Under the pieces are notes generated by a model that was not told the origin of the DNA, searched no databases, and worked only from the letters and a program-made list of their open reading frames with translations. Positions 23,401 through 34,255 of a stretch of DNA of 64,000 nt are shown in pieces; the stretch's first letter is position 1; each line of letters opens with the position of its first letter. A program made the position numbers and the translations under genes. Source of the stretch: Entoloma clypeatum (Eukaryota > Basidiomycota > Agaricomycetes > Agaricales > Entolomataceae); NCBI GenBank assembly GCA_963565915.1, contig OY751490.1:3348001-3412000 (forward strand), given 5' to 3'.

Positions 23401-24601
23401 GGATGTGGGGCGAAAACTGAATTTTGTTCAGCCCTTTGGAGATGTTAATTTCTCCACAAGTCCCGTCTACTTTGTAACCATGGTTAAGGAAGACGCCTAG
23501 GGACAACAGGCATGTGTCCATGTCTGGGATGTAGAATACCGGTCTGAGAAGATGGGTTTTAATTTCCCCATTCAGGGTATGCCGTACTGGAACGGCCCCA
23601 ACTCCTAATATTTCTAGTTTCTTCCCTTTAGCTGCAGTTTGGACAAATCGCTTGACCGTGAGAGGTCTATAGTATGCGAAGTCTTTAAACTCATAGGTGA
23701 AGTGTAACGAGGCGCCGGAGTCTAATATCCACTGCGCGTGTTCTTTTTCCTTACAGTGTGTGCAAGAGGCAAAATGTTTAATATATTTTTTGTGTAGATC
23801 ACTGCTGAAGTGATCTATGCACTCTGTAGTGGTACTAGCTAATATATTATATGTCTGTTGAGAGGCATAATTAGCTTTCTGCATTTGGTAAGGTTTAAGA
23901 AAAGGGTTTGACGGACCATCAAGTTCTATCTCGTAATCAAACTCATCCAGCCCCATCCGTTCCTGGTCGATGTCCATCATCTTCAGCAATTGGTCTAACG
24001 GTGGAGTAACTCGACACTGTTTTGCTGGCCTCTCGTCAATGTCTGGGATGATGGTATCCAAGATACGAAGGTTCGACCCAGAGGGTCGTGCGCCGATTTC
24101 TCGGGCGAGCTTTCGCACCTTCTCATTCTTTTTCCACGCTGACGGCTTTCTGGAAGGAAGCCCGGTGTACTGAGAAGGAGGCGGGTTCATGTGTTGCAGT
24201 AGTGACTGCATCCTTTCTGACTCAGGTTGTACAGTAAAGGAAGTCTTTCCGCGACTGGTTATGGTGGTGAAAGACGGTGCATGACAAGGAGCAGGGCGAC
24301 GAGAGAGTAGAGGACAAGGAGCAGGATGACGAGGGGGTTGCTCAATGGCTGGTGCGATGAACTCGACCATCTCCTCGACGTGGTCGGAGTCGTTGTCTGC
24401 GTTGTTGGTGCGCTTTTTCTGGTTGCGCCAGCATCCCTTTCCCTTCTTCTTTTCAGAAGCGGTACTTGGGTTGGTCGAGTTAGGCTGCTCGTCAGCATTG
24501 TTCTGCGAGGTACTCGGTGACTTCATTTTCTCGGCCCAACTCTGGTAGTCGATGCCGTCGAAGACGGTGATGGAGTTGAGGGCGGAGCGAGAGGTAGACA
24601 T
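20441..24601 (-). pseudogene. Defective copia polyprotein of copia-2
   Basis: The minus-strand frame starts at MSTSRSALNSITVFDG (ATG 24601). Relative to copia-A it lacks about 207 gag residues: AEKMKS joins directly to PSTSQN, in frame. It also carries a short extra tandem segment near 24290-24335 (a repeated ACAAGGAGCAGG-type unit). Protease (WILDSGASLHFT) and the integrase zinc finger remain. Stops fall in the integrase core: one near 22993 (Gln position) and one near 22941, where WRVDGGGEF has Arg replaced by TGA. After these, integrase C-terminus, RT (YVDDSAF) and RNase H are open (22795-20660), with a further stop near 20660 before the C-terminus. It is incapable of autonomous transposition. 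Confidence 0.92.
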
Positions 24602-24959
24602 TTTTAATGAGTCTAAAAGGAGTTCTCCCAATCAGTGATGTTCTTGATTTTAGAGAAAACAAATAAATGATTCCTCATAACATATTCCCTTCAGGAATAG
24701 CGGTTGTGGGAAAAAACCCTTTTTGTCAGAAGTGTATGAGGTACGATCAATGTTTCCATGTGATGTGTACTAAGTCAATCCCCTTTAGGGACGCTTCATG
24801 ACAGGTACTTGTCGTAATGACATTCCCAGGTTCATATGTGAAGAAGTATGACTCAGAACCTAGATCTTTCAATTGGTTCTTTGCCAACCAGGGTAGAGTG
24901 GGCAGGTACTCGCTGTTGCCAGCATTCCCAAGTCCCTCTGCTATCCGGGGCCCATAACC

Positions 24960-25270
24960 TGTTGAAGTTCCACCTGGGTGCTAGCCGCAGATGTACTGAG
25001 CAACACAGCTACAGTGGAAGTACTCTACTTAACTGTTCTAGTCACTTACTTAGATTGGAAAGGGTGAGGCTGGTGAGAGCGGTTGAGGCTGGTAAGAGCG
25101 ATGGAGCTGGTTAAGAGTCAAGAGACAACTTATTGATATTGACAGTTTCCTGGTCTTATATACCGTACTACTGTTTGTACCAACCAAATAAGTATGTAAT
25201 CAAAGATGTGTAAATGGTCACGGGATGTAATCTAATCTAATCTAATCTACGTGATGGAAAAGTTTCAACA
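24960..25270 (-). repeat. 5' LTR of copia-2
   Basis: This 311-bp LTR begins the element on the minus strand. It contains the TATATAAG promoter motif and the (TAGATTAGATTAGATTA)-type short repeat near its 5' end. Confidence 0.95.
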
Positions 25271-26109
25271 ACCATGAATGCCGAACACATTTCAGATGCC
25301 TTCAGAGTTTTGACGTGGATGATGGTGTATTACCAGATGGACTTGATGAGTTCTGAGGATAAGGAATCTCCAGAGGATTCCATGGATATTGACAACAGTG
25401 AGTATTTCATTATTCATTTCAAGTGCAGTTTTTATTAACCTGGGGCTATTCTCTCGTTAGCTCAAGGTCCAAAAGATCCCTGGTGGCATTGCCCTGACCT
25501 CACCACATTTGAAGGGTTTCTTGACATCTCCAGTTTGATGTGCCTTCTGGAGCTGGGAAACATCCTCAACAATTGGAGCTACGATGGCTCACTGAACAAT
25601 ATTGAGCATTGTGGATTGATGTACACCCGGAAACATTTGAGGATGCTGCGCCGTTGGATCGATCATTGGTATGAATTGCTTGATCCAGAAGGGATGGTAT
25701 ACGACTTCGTCTGAGGGTTCTTTGGACCCTATTTGATTCAACAAGCAAGAGCCCTGCTTCTTGCTCACTGGCAAGCAGACAATCGTCAGTTGGGACATTG
25801 TGAGGATGGACTGGCCCCCATCGTCACATGGCAGCACATCCAGCACATCATAGAGGAAAGCCTGTATCAGAACGAAGTCATCTGGGAGATATGGGCAGAT
25901 TCTGATGACACAGGGGCAACGTATGCCTGGGCTGGACCAAAGTTGACTGTACGACGGATGCAAGGGCCTTATCCAGGTGAGTTCTTTGATTCATCAGCCC
26001 TTTCCAATTACAACTGTTAAACGTTTCTGGCAGAGGACAATGAGGATGAGAAGAAGGACAACAGATTTGTTCTAGGAGATCGATTCACATTCAGATTGGT
26101 AAGCCAGGC

Positions 26110-27711
26110 AAAATGTGCCAAAATCGAGGAGGATTTATCTTAGAGATCAAACTTCCATTTCGCTCCTTTTCATTGTTTATACTTTACTGCTGGACAAGAC
26201 GTTTCCCCAAAGAGAGGCAGAGTATTGCTTTAAATTAGCAACTTCACAGATGAGGGCTATCTTCCTATCAATCTCAAGTGATTGAGGGACTAGGGAAAAA
26301 CTCTTGGCAGCCTTGTTGTCTTTGAACTTGATGGGGATGTGGGTGGCGTCATGACTAGCAATTCCAAAGGTATAGCAGAGAACTGGCGAAGCGTTGACTT
26401 TGTACATCAAGTACGAAGAGTCAAAGCCTTGCAGTTTCTGGAACTTGAAGTCTTTAGGGTCAGAACAGGCCAGGTTTGCAACGTTCAGACTGATGAGGCC
26501 AGACAAAGTTGCCAATTTGATGAAATAACTGCACGCATGTTGGCTTCAGAGTATGGCTCATCCAATGTGAGGAAGAACTGCTTACTCCCGATTGTATCCC
26601 ATATTCTCTATGGCAAGAGACAAGAAGAAAATGAACGATCTGGTTCTCCACCTTTCCCAACCATCCTGCAGCCCCTGCCTTTGCAGTTAGCTTTCAAGAT
26701 AACATGTGGAATGTTTAATACTCACGTTTGAACAATAGGAAGATTCCAGTATGTCTGAAGCATGCCTGGGTCGGCCAACTCTTCCTTGAAGAGAATGCAC
26801 CGTTCAACGTTGGGAAGCAGACTGCACAAAAGGCCTGTCAGCAATAACGTTACAGTCTGCCAGATCAACCAACTGCTCACTTCCAAATGTCATCATCAGG
26901 ATATTCTGATGACGCGTGGCTTGGATCGGACACTGATGATCTAGCCTGATTTGCAGCAGCGGTTTTTCTAAAAGGCCGGAGGGTTTATCAAAGTCCTTGG
27001 CTATGAAGGGGGGGGAAACACACTCAACAGCGGCACGGTACGCGCGATTGGCTTTGCTGGGTTGACGAAAGGTAGGAATCTCAGAAGCCCATCTAACAGC
27101 GAGAGATCATACCTTGGGGGGCCAATGAGGACTTCAACCTTCATCCTCTTGGGATTTTTGCTATGATGAGAAGTCGTCAGACATAGACGTTTGCTGACAA
27201 GTGAAAATGTTGTACTTCAGTTGAGGGCTACTGGGCTCAGAGACCAACTCTTCCTTTCTCTTCCTGCTCCGCATAGTGCGGATGGGAACAGGTGTTTTGT
27301 CAACAACTCTGATACAATAAGAGGAGTTGGCCATCAAATTACCAGAGGGTACACTTACTCTTGTTCCAATTTTCTAGAACAGCCATGACCCTTTTTCTTG
27401 AGAGCTTGGGGAGTAGCCTGCCAGATCTTGGGAACATGAGGCATCACCTGTGCCTCCCTGTCACTGTTACTGATGATGGAGGCAGCATCATCAGAAGAAT
27501 AACTGATGAATTGAGTGAGATTATGATCGACTGGCAGTAAGGAAGGTGACTTACACAGTCTGGCAGTGACGGTGAGATTTTGACTTTGGCATAGCAGATG
27601 GGAGAAGGTATGAACAAGGCAGCAGAGAGGCTGAGGGTGCCTAGATGATGATGTGAATGGGCTGATGCAGCTGAAAGAACATATTTTAAGCAAAAACTGC
27701 ATTACTGGCAA
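26110..27711 (-). pseudogene. Unrecognised minus-strand coding fragments
   Basis: Pieces with protein-like character lie on the minus strand: 27711-27355 (SDREAQVMPHVPKIWQATPQ), 27330-27230 (CIRVVDKTPVPIRTMRSRKR) and 26515-26177 (SDPKDFKFQKLQGFDSSYLM; LVPQSLEIDRKIALICEVANL). They are separated by stops or possible introns. I recognise no family. They are convergent with the end of the JmjC-like pseudogene and may be remains of another gene of the same old element. Confidence 0.3.
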
Positions 27712-27719
27712 ACCCGTTG

Positions 27720-27860
27720 TGTTATGATCGCTCTTATCTTATCCTGATATCTAATCTCATCTTTATCTTATCTCTTTATCTTATCTCTTTATCTTATCTC
27801 ATCTTACCCTATCTCTTGATCTTATCCTATCTTATCTGAAACCTTTATCTTATCCTACCT
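27720..27860 (+). repeat. CTTATCT-type simple repeat
   Basis: A pyrimidine-rich simple repeat built on CTTATCTC / CTTTATCTTAT units, about 15 imperfect copies. Confidence 0.85.
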
Positions 27861-27862
27861 CA

Positions 27863-28092
27863 TGTTAGACACATGTCATTCTAGAACAGTCTTATTTACT
27901 GTGCACCTCATTTATGCCTCATGGTATTTACATATATAAGTAGCCTACTTTCCTTTGTACTCTGTAGCTTGTTCTCTTGAGATCCCATGTGGGTCAATAG
28001 TCAGCATCGCTCCTTTGTCTTGATGGCATCATATCACCTCTCCTACGTTTTATGTTCGGGCCTGTGGATGTAGTCGTCAGACTCACATGTCA
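27863..28092. repeat. Possible solo LTR (230 bp)
   Basis: It begins TGTTAGACA and ends ATGTCA. It is flanked by CCTCA on both sides (27858-27862, 28093-28097) and contains ACATATATAAG, a TATA-like motif near 27930. No second copy is visible, so this rests on the flanking 5-mer and TG...CA ends only. Confidence 0.4.
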
Positions 28093-28199
28093 CCTCAACA
28101 CGTTGCTCCGCACGCTATTTCCTCAGGGTGCACAGCAATCTGCATATCCTTTTAGATAAGATAAATTCTAGAAGAAGTTCTGCAAGAGAGACTTAACTC

Positions 28200-30010
28200 A
28201 ACTTGTTTCATTTGTCAAATGGAGAGAGAAAGCTTGAGAGTCATGAACTTTTTCATCTGCAATGGACAAAGTGGCCTTTGGATCCTTTAGTAACATACCC
28301 TAATGCCTTGGCTGAGGAAGAAACTGTGCAGAATTTGCATAGGTGGTTTCTAGCTTTCCTAAACAGTGAACCAGTAGCTTCATTTGGACCTTTCAACAAG
28401 AGGTTCCTGAGCACAAATAACGGCAAGGCAGAGGGTTTTCAGGGGTCATTGCTAACCAAGTGCGGTATGGATAGTATGTTTTCTGGCACCCCGACATCGG
28501 GGTTTAGCGATTTTAGCTAACCTGTAGAACAGTCTTATCTAGGGGGTTTCAAGAACCAAATGGGCAGAAATGAGTAAATTTCAAATGGCTAGGGCCAAAC
28601 TCAATAGACTCTTCCCTTGAATACGGTGAGGCTCTCTGACGACTGTAATAGAAATCTATTCAACTGATTTTTCAGGAAGAGGGACTCTCCCAGATGGAAG
28701 TTCTCAGAATGCACCCCCCTGTTTCTTACCGATTGGTCAGCCAGGCTAAAGAGAGCCTTGAAGAATCTGGATTGGACGAGGTTGTTGTCCATCTTCAGGG
28801 GGTTGTTTGGGATCTCTCTCTTCCTCCAATTTTTTCAGCAGGGCCTGGGTGTGTAAGATCAAGCAGTTGGAAACCCTGTTTGCTGATCAAGAAATATGTT
28901 ACGGACTTACCGGTTTGTATGTTACGCACTTTTCCCTTGCATTGTACCTTCGTTATTTCTTTGACTCATCGGACCGCTTATTCATTTATCTTTACTCTAC
29001 CATTCTCCTTTAGTATACTTCGCTCCCACGCTGACTCGCACTCCGCAGTAGGGATTACTCAGTCCGCAGTTGTCTGACTCACTTTGCACTGCCTTCCGCA
29101 GCTACTGACTCACTCGCTACCGCTCGTAGCCAGTACTATATAAACCCCATGTACCATAGCTACATTCCTTAGATTTAGCAATCACTTTGCTCTTCACCTT
29201 TCCACTTCCTGCATACTCTGCCCGAACCTTGGAACGGTTTGTTAAGCATAACAAAATAGAAATCTGTTGTACTGGAAACAATCTGTCAATTTGACTGGCT
29301 TTGGCAGTCCTGCGTTTGAAAAATGCATTCAAAAGATTCACAATGTACATCAGAAGTTTGCAAGAGAGGTTCCTGCCAATAGCTTAGATCCCTGGGTCCC
29401 TGCCGATTTTGAAGGCCATCCGTCCATAGCCATTTCTAATTGATTTTATTCAGATCGTCGTTCCTGTGGCCCTAGCTCTAACAGAGAGGAAGTCTGGAAC
29501 AGGCAAAAGGAAAAAACCTACTGCATCTGACAGAGAATGAAGTCAATTACTTTGAGTGGAGGGATGGCAGGTAAGAAACCGTTCATTTTTGAGCTTGCTC
29601 TAACCATTCTTTTCAGATACAAAACTATTTCACCTGTCAAATTCAGACCTGAGGACATAGTCGAGGCTCAACTGTCCTTTATGACTGTTCCTCTGAAGCC
29701 GCCTCCACATCAGCCAGCTACTCTGCCAAGATACAAATTCTTGCTGGTCCTGCGATCTTTGGCTCTATTGGATTCCACCCACATTATTGTAAGCCATCCC
29801 ATTAAGATGGGAGTCCTAAATACTCATCAACAGATTAGAGATCACTTCAACCTTGCAGTTCTGATTGGAGGGAAAACAAAGAAAACAAATCCCCTGTTTT
29901 AAAGAGAAAGTCAGGTTATGGAGAGTTGGAAGAAGGGCAGGCAGTAAAAAAGATTTTCACCACAGGAGACACCGCAGAGAGGCTGGGGAAGATGACGATA
30001 GAATCTCCCA
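28200..30010 (+). pseudogene. Decayed plus-strand gene of unknown function, split by a solo LTR
   Basis: Coding-like pieces: 28300-28500 (ETVQNLHRWFLAFLNSEPVA), 28694-28850 (SYRLVSQAKESLEESGLDEV) and 29600-29860 (ISPVKFRPEDIVEAQLSFMT; RYKFLLVLRSLALLDSTH). Another frame then reads LKRKSGYGELEEG near 29900. The 29.6-29.9 kb block, with 'EDIVEAQ-SF-', 'RYK-L-VLRSL' and a basic 'KRK-GY' tail, resembles a C-terminal region I associate with element-borne genes in mushroom genomes, but I cannot name a function. Stops and shifts are frequent. A solo LTR sits at 28897-29253. Confidence 0.4.
28897..29253 (+). repeat. Solo LTR (357 bp) with perfect target duplication
   Basis: Its ends are TGTTA and TAACA, flanked on both sides by AAATA (28892-28896, 29254-29258). 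It contains ACTATATAAACCCC (TATA box, near 29130) and Pu/Py-biased CCGCAG-rich sequence. Orientation is taken from the TATA box. Confidence 0.88.
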
Positions 30011-30089
30011 CTTGATTTTTTTTGCATGGACCATAGCCATTTTACAACATACCTCTTTGCCGTTTAAATTCATTTATTTTCACTGTGCA

Positions 30090-31290
30090 AAGGCTTTGTT
30101 TGTTTGCCTTTCAAAACAAACAGGTCATTCAAATTTGAATGACCTGTTTGGTTTACAGGGGAGAGCCAAACAATCACCAAAAAGTATTTGTACGGCAGGT
30201 TAGAAACAGTGGAAAACAAGAAAAGAGTGAGCTGAGGAGTCTCATACAGCATGACTTTTAGATTCTATGGGAAATGACATAGGTGATAAGGTGAAGAGTG
30301 TGAAGAATGGTAAAAATGCCCTGGATGCTCAGAGAAACCTATTTGCCACGTAATTTACAAACTGTACTTTGTTTGAGCCTTCTAAAAGTGCTCAAAAGTG
30401 ATCTGCTTGAAATCAGATTTCCAAGACCCAAAGAATGAACACCTTGTCTGTCTCTTCTAAATGGACAAGCCCCGCCAAGGCAAACAATGGCTTGACAACA
30501 ATTCAAACCCGGCAAATGTCAACCTTCTGCATTTGGATTAATATTTGGCTTACAGTCATCCGCCCACCAATGAGGCGGGCAAATTAATTCACTCACAGAA
30601 ATCTTTCCTCAATGAATTGGAACTATTTTAGAGACCCAACTATAAAGACAAGAATAATACCTACCCCAAGTATATTCCACAATCTGTGGTATGTAGAGTA
30701 GTAGTGACGAATCAGTAGAATAATGGCCCATCAATGTGAAAACCAGCCAATAAGACACATGGCTATTTAGCATCCCCTCCACAAAGCATGTCTATTAGAT
30801 GTTATCAAATCTTCAGAACTATATAAAATATATGTAATTAAGTGTTGTTGATGAGAATTTCTAGCAAAACGGCTGGGAATGATTGGAAATTGAAGTGTCT
30901 CATTGGCCGGCGGTGTCTCACTGGCCAGTGGATGACTGTATGCCTCAGAAATCGTTCAGAATTGAACAACCTGTTTGGTTTACAGAGAACAGGCAAACAA
31001 TAATCCAAAAAGCCTTTGTATGGCAGGCTAGAGATGGTGGAAAAGGGGGGAAGAACCAAGCGAGGAGTCTTAGCTTTTTGTATTCTATGGGACATGACAT
31101 AGGTGATACCATAAGGTGAAGGGGGTGAAGAACAGTAAAACCTCCAATTTGAGCCCTGAGTGCTCAGAGAAAACCTATTCTACAGTGGAATGTTCAAACC
31201 ATATTTTGTTTTAATGGCCAAGCACGGAGAAGCTTTGTAAAGGCTAACAATGGCTTGATATCAATCCAAACCTGGCCAATACCCATTGCA
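30090..31290. repeat. Two direct copies of a palindrome-bearing repeat
   Basis: Copy 3 (30090-30560) opens with GTTTGTTTGCCTTTC and a perfect 34-bp palindrome (30117-30150, core GGTCATTCAAATTTGAATGA-type). It continues with GGTTTACAGGGGAGAGCCAA, TTGTACGGCAGG, GACATAGGTGATAAGGTGAA and CTCAGAGAAACCTATT. Copy 4 (30945-31290) repeats these blocks in the same order (TTTGTATGGCAGG near 31014, GACATAGGTGATACC near 31095, CTCAGAGAAAACCTATT near 31165) with a decayed palindrome. The TTTGGATTAATATTTGGCTTA block at 30533-30553 is shared with 13907-13927. Non-coding, MITE-like. Confidence 0.75.
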
Positions 31291-31740
31291 TCCTGTAGTT
31301 AAGACAGATTTCTGTGGGCATACATACTACCTTCATGCCTTATACAATGCCTCATCAGTGGAGCTGGGTGGGGCTCTGTGAATGCTAACTCTGGGGTAAC
31401 TCTCACAGTCAGGGAGAAAATACCAAGAATGGAGCGTAGAAAAATAGTCAATCAAATTGGCTGAATTTTGATGCACTGCAAACACCCAGTAAAAATGAGT
31501 TTCCTTAATTGGAAATTAAGAACTTGTAAACGGGACACCTACAAGTTTTAAACACAGAATGAGCGGGATGAAGGCACCTCACATCGGACTGTGGATCCTT
31601 TGGGAACGATGGAGACAAAGGTCTCCAACCTGGAAAGGTCAGAGGGGAAAGGCAGGTAGTCAACCTACACTGTATTGTAATTTACGGTCTAGCGAACGCA
31701 TACACTGTATGGTAAATTACAGAAGCAGCGAATTCACCAT
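31291..31740. other. Non-coding spacer
   Basis: No gene or clear repeat recognised. Confidence 0.5.
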
Positions 31741-31905
31741 GGTGGCCGGCGACAGAATGAAATGTGGCCGGCGACAAGTCAATGCAGCCGGGGACAACAT
31801 TGATGCAGCTGGCGACAAACTCAATGTAGCCGGCAACAACAACAACATAGCCAGCGACAACGACAATGTGGCCGGCGACAAACCCAACGCAGCTGGTGAC
31901 AGTTG
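31741..31905 (+). repeat. Minisatellite, about 20-24 bp unit
   Basis: Seven or eight imperfect units of the form (A)TGTGGCCGGCGACAA-AA occur in tandem. A chance frame across it reads a repeating NVAGDK/NAAGDN pattern, which I treat as a by-product of the repeat. Confidence 0.8.
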
Positions 31906-31907
31906 CT

Positions 31908-33283
31908 TCAGAAGGTGAATACATATCTATTGATGAGTTCTATCACTTCCAACTATTATTAGACCATGGGAAAGGCACTGCGCGCGCCTGCACAATGCAT
32001 TTTGCACATTGTTTACTATTACTTGGTGTAGAGCACAGCACCTCTATAACTTAAAATCTGTGGCATCATTCCATAAAATCAACACATAGTTATTGACATA
32101 TGATACTCTGCTACATAATTGATATAGTCTGCAAGCTTCTTTCCTCCTGTGTATTCATATTAAGGAGAAATGCGATGTTTTTTGAATTTGTTTACATATA
32201 TTTGACACATTTGATGTGCACATGATGCATGTCATCCAATGTTGAAATGATGCATCCACCCATTGCTGACTCTGCAATGAGGGGCACAGATGCTGAAAAG
32301 GCCAGAATATATTTATAGATTTTATTTATAATCTGTCTACTTGTGATTGAGGCAGGAGGGAGCACACACACACACTTTTTGTGTTTTTTTTAGGTGTGCC
32401 TATTTGGAAAGTGGGAAAGTTGTGATGTAGTCTGAATAGTGTTCAAGGTCTGATTTTTTGACAAAAAAATGGAACCTGGTAGTTCACTTTCTTTTCTCAA
32501 AGTCTGAAAAGACTGGACTGGACTGGTAAAGACTGGTTTAAACCAGTTTAAACTGGTAAAATCCTCAACCATTTATAAACCTACCAAAAGCCTGTTTTTT
32601 CAATCAAAAACTTGAAAATATACTCAATTTGTTATCAATAACATGTTTCTCAAGCATTTTGGATATAAGCTCTTGTAAAAATAATTGAAAACTATATAAA
32701 AGAACATTCTTGCCCATAAAAGTACAGTTTTTGAATGAATATATGGTCAAAAACTGGAACCAGTTCATATTTTTCAGATCCAAAACTAGGACTGGGGAGA
32801 ACCAGTCCAATTTTTTTTCCATATTTGAAGAGACTGGAGACTGGTTGAGATCAAAATCAGTGAGACAGTTCAGGTCTTTGTTCCATGGAAAAGACCGGTT
32901 TGAACCTGTTTGAACTGGTCTTTGGCCGGTCTTTCAAATTCCAAAGTTTGGAGTGAACTGAGGACCGGCAAGATCTAAAACCAAGACCAGCGGGTCCAGT
33001 CTTTCACTGGTTCAGTTTGATCTGATCTCAGTCTAATTTATAAAAAAGTAAACTGGACCTTCAAACACTACATAGGGGAGCATGTTGTATTATCAAGTAT
33101 GTATTTATTTCATCAAATTTTGCCACAAATTCAAAGTTATCAAGATCCTATAATCTGAACCAAATAATAGTAAAAAATGTACAAAAGACATCATGCAGGC
33201 ACGTACACTGCCTTTCCCATGTTTAATAATAGTTTAAAGTAATAGGACTCTTGAATACATATGTATTCACCTTGTGACACACT
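31908..33283. mobile_element. Fold-back element with about 165-bp imperfect inverted ends
   Basis: The left arm (31908-32070) and right arm (33283-33115, reverse complement) align through AAGGTGAATACATAT, ACTATTATTA, CATGGGAAAGGCA, GCCTGCA-ATG, TTTACTATTA-TTGGT and TCTGTGGCA / TTTGTGGCA. The 1.1 kb centre is AT-rich and contains CACACACACAC plus many ACCAGT/ACTGGT and GACCGGTT motifs, some palindromic. No target duplication or transposase is visible, so it may be a non-autonomous element or a decayed inverted duplication. Confidence 0.6.
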
Positions 33284-33289
33284 TTGTAT

Positions 33290-33980
33290 AATTTCTAGAA
33301 GTCCAGATAAGATTGAAATAATCAAATGTGCAGATTTGAGAAAAAGTGTCATATCTCTCTGAAGGAATGAACCAAATTTGAAAAATAAAGGTGTCCTGAG
33401 ATCCCCTGAATGTGGAGAATTCAAAGGTGAAATTAAAGATTTTGATCAAATTTTTGACCTATTTTGCCCATATTCAGCTTATTAGATCCTTGAACTTTAT
33501 TTGAATGGTCTGAGGAGGTTTACATACAATATTTCAATGGTATACATATAGTACATATAGATTAAAGTGGTTGTGAAAAGGGACAAGAAAGAAAACATGG
33601 CTTTTGGTGTTTGAAAAAACTCATGATGCACCGTTGCATCATAATTTTGCCTGTGTTTTGTTGTCTCATTTCAGAATACAGATTTTCTATCATACATAGC
33701 CAACTATATATATACTTTTTATGAGTTCATAGGCATCTATCCAACAGTTAACAAACATATTTGAGGCTGATAGAATGGAAAATGTAGGAAGCATGATTTA
33801 GTTAGTGTTTGAAAGTTCGGTCTGGTCTCGTTTTTGACCCTCAAAAAAGAAGAACTGAGACCGGTATAGGTTCCTAAAATTTACCAAAATAGTAAAAACG
33901 AGACTGAACTGGTGTGAAACCGGTCATACTGGTTCTGTTTCTCAGATAGAATTAAACCAAGACCGGTTCAGACCGGTCTT
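33290..33980. repeat. AT-rich spacer ending in GACCGGTT-type repeats
   Basis: 33290-33810 shows no gene. 33815-33980 is dense in GACCGG/ACCGGT and CTGGT words like those at 32500-33020, ending in an inverted repeat (AAGACCGGT-TCAG-ACCGGTCTT) at about 33959-33980. Confidence 0.55.
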
Positions 33981-33985
33981 CACCC

Positions 33986-34215
33986 GCGGTTGGTATACTC
34001 ACCAACCGCAGTGTGTTTTTTGAGTTTTTGATGATTGTTTGACTTTATTTGGGTTTGTGATATCAAAGAATCATCAAAAAATTCAAGATCGAACCGCAGT
34101 TGGTCAGTATATGAACTGCGGTGTTTTTTTTTAAATTTTTCTCATGTCAGAAATTGGTCAAAGAATCACTGAAAAACTCAGAGTTTAACTGCAGTTGGTG
34201 AGTATACCAACTGTG
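33986..34215. repeat. Three regularly spaced hairpins (100-bp repeat)
   Basis: Three related stem-loops recur every 97-107 bp: GCGGTTGGT/ACCAACCGC (33986-34009), ACCGCAGTT/AACTGCGGT (34093-34122, followed by nine Ts) and CAGTTGGT/ACCAACTG (34192-34213). Loops contain AGTATA/ATACTC. The spacers share CAAAGAATCA-C-AAAAA-TCA, so this is a tandem ~100-bp unit with a conserved palindrome. Confidence 0.75.
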
Positions 34216-34255
34216 GGTGAACTCACTTATCCATATTTCAAATTCCAGTTATGGC

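Larger units (their letters stand above)
20130..25270 (-). mobile_element. copia-2: full-length but defective Ty1/copia element
   Basis: It is bounded by 311-bp LTRs (20130-20440 and 24960-25270) and flanked by the 5-bp target duplication ACCAT (20125-20129 and 25271-25275). It has a poly-C (minus-strand poly-G) polypurine tract at 20441-20447, and the half-tRNA primer site next to the right LTR (24945-24959). It is inserted in the JmjC-like pseudogene. Its coding region carries a large gag deletion and at least two stops, so it is non-autonomous. Confidence 0.96.
17230..26100 (+). pseudogene. JmjC-like protein pseudogene, interrupted by copia-2
   Basis: Exons can be followed on the plus strand. 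An N-terminal helical region lies at 17267-17870 (VLETDFNSRSRQAIQGLVNYF; WLFGYRLIDIIASIHD). A disordered acidic linker with three PQQP-DD repeats and a basic stretch is at 18540-18790. A JmjC-like core is at 19640-20129 (WCEDAFPWSS; ATAGAYHKAHFAV; FNISETNSNLVDWAAVVLQPGTA; EHSVCMGGHFYST), and a C-terminal helical part at 25271-26100 (DLTTFEGFLDISSLMCLLELGN). Stops break it: TGA after PWSSM near 19707, TGA for Arg in the M-R-P motif near 19996, and a frameshift near 17848. Copia-2 is inserted at ACCAT. Large families of such JmjC-like proteins occur in mushroom genomes; identification rests on recalled motifs. Iron-binding residues cannot be assigned confidently. Confidence 0.55.

Noticed and set aside
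27882..28538. 14-bp direct repeat TAGAACAGTCTTAT 643 bp apart, possible target duplication
   Set aside because: The flanks do not show element termini, and the length is unusual; more likely a local duplication.
31559..31918. ORF with repeating NVAGDK/NAAGDN motif resembling an antifreeze or surface repeat protein
   Set aside because: It coincides with a DNA minisatellite whose unit length is not consistently a multiple of three; no start context or splice support.
34022..34132. Hairpin followed by T-run as a Rho-independent terminator
   Set aside because: The locus is fungal; the hairpin is one of three units of a tandem repeat.
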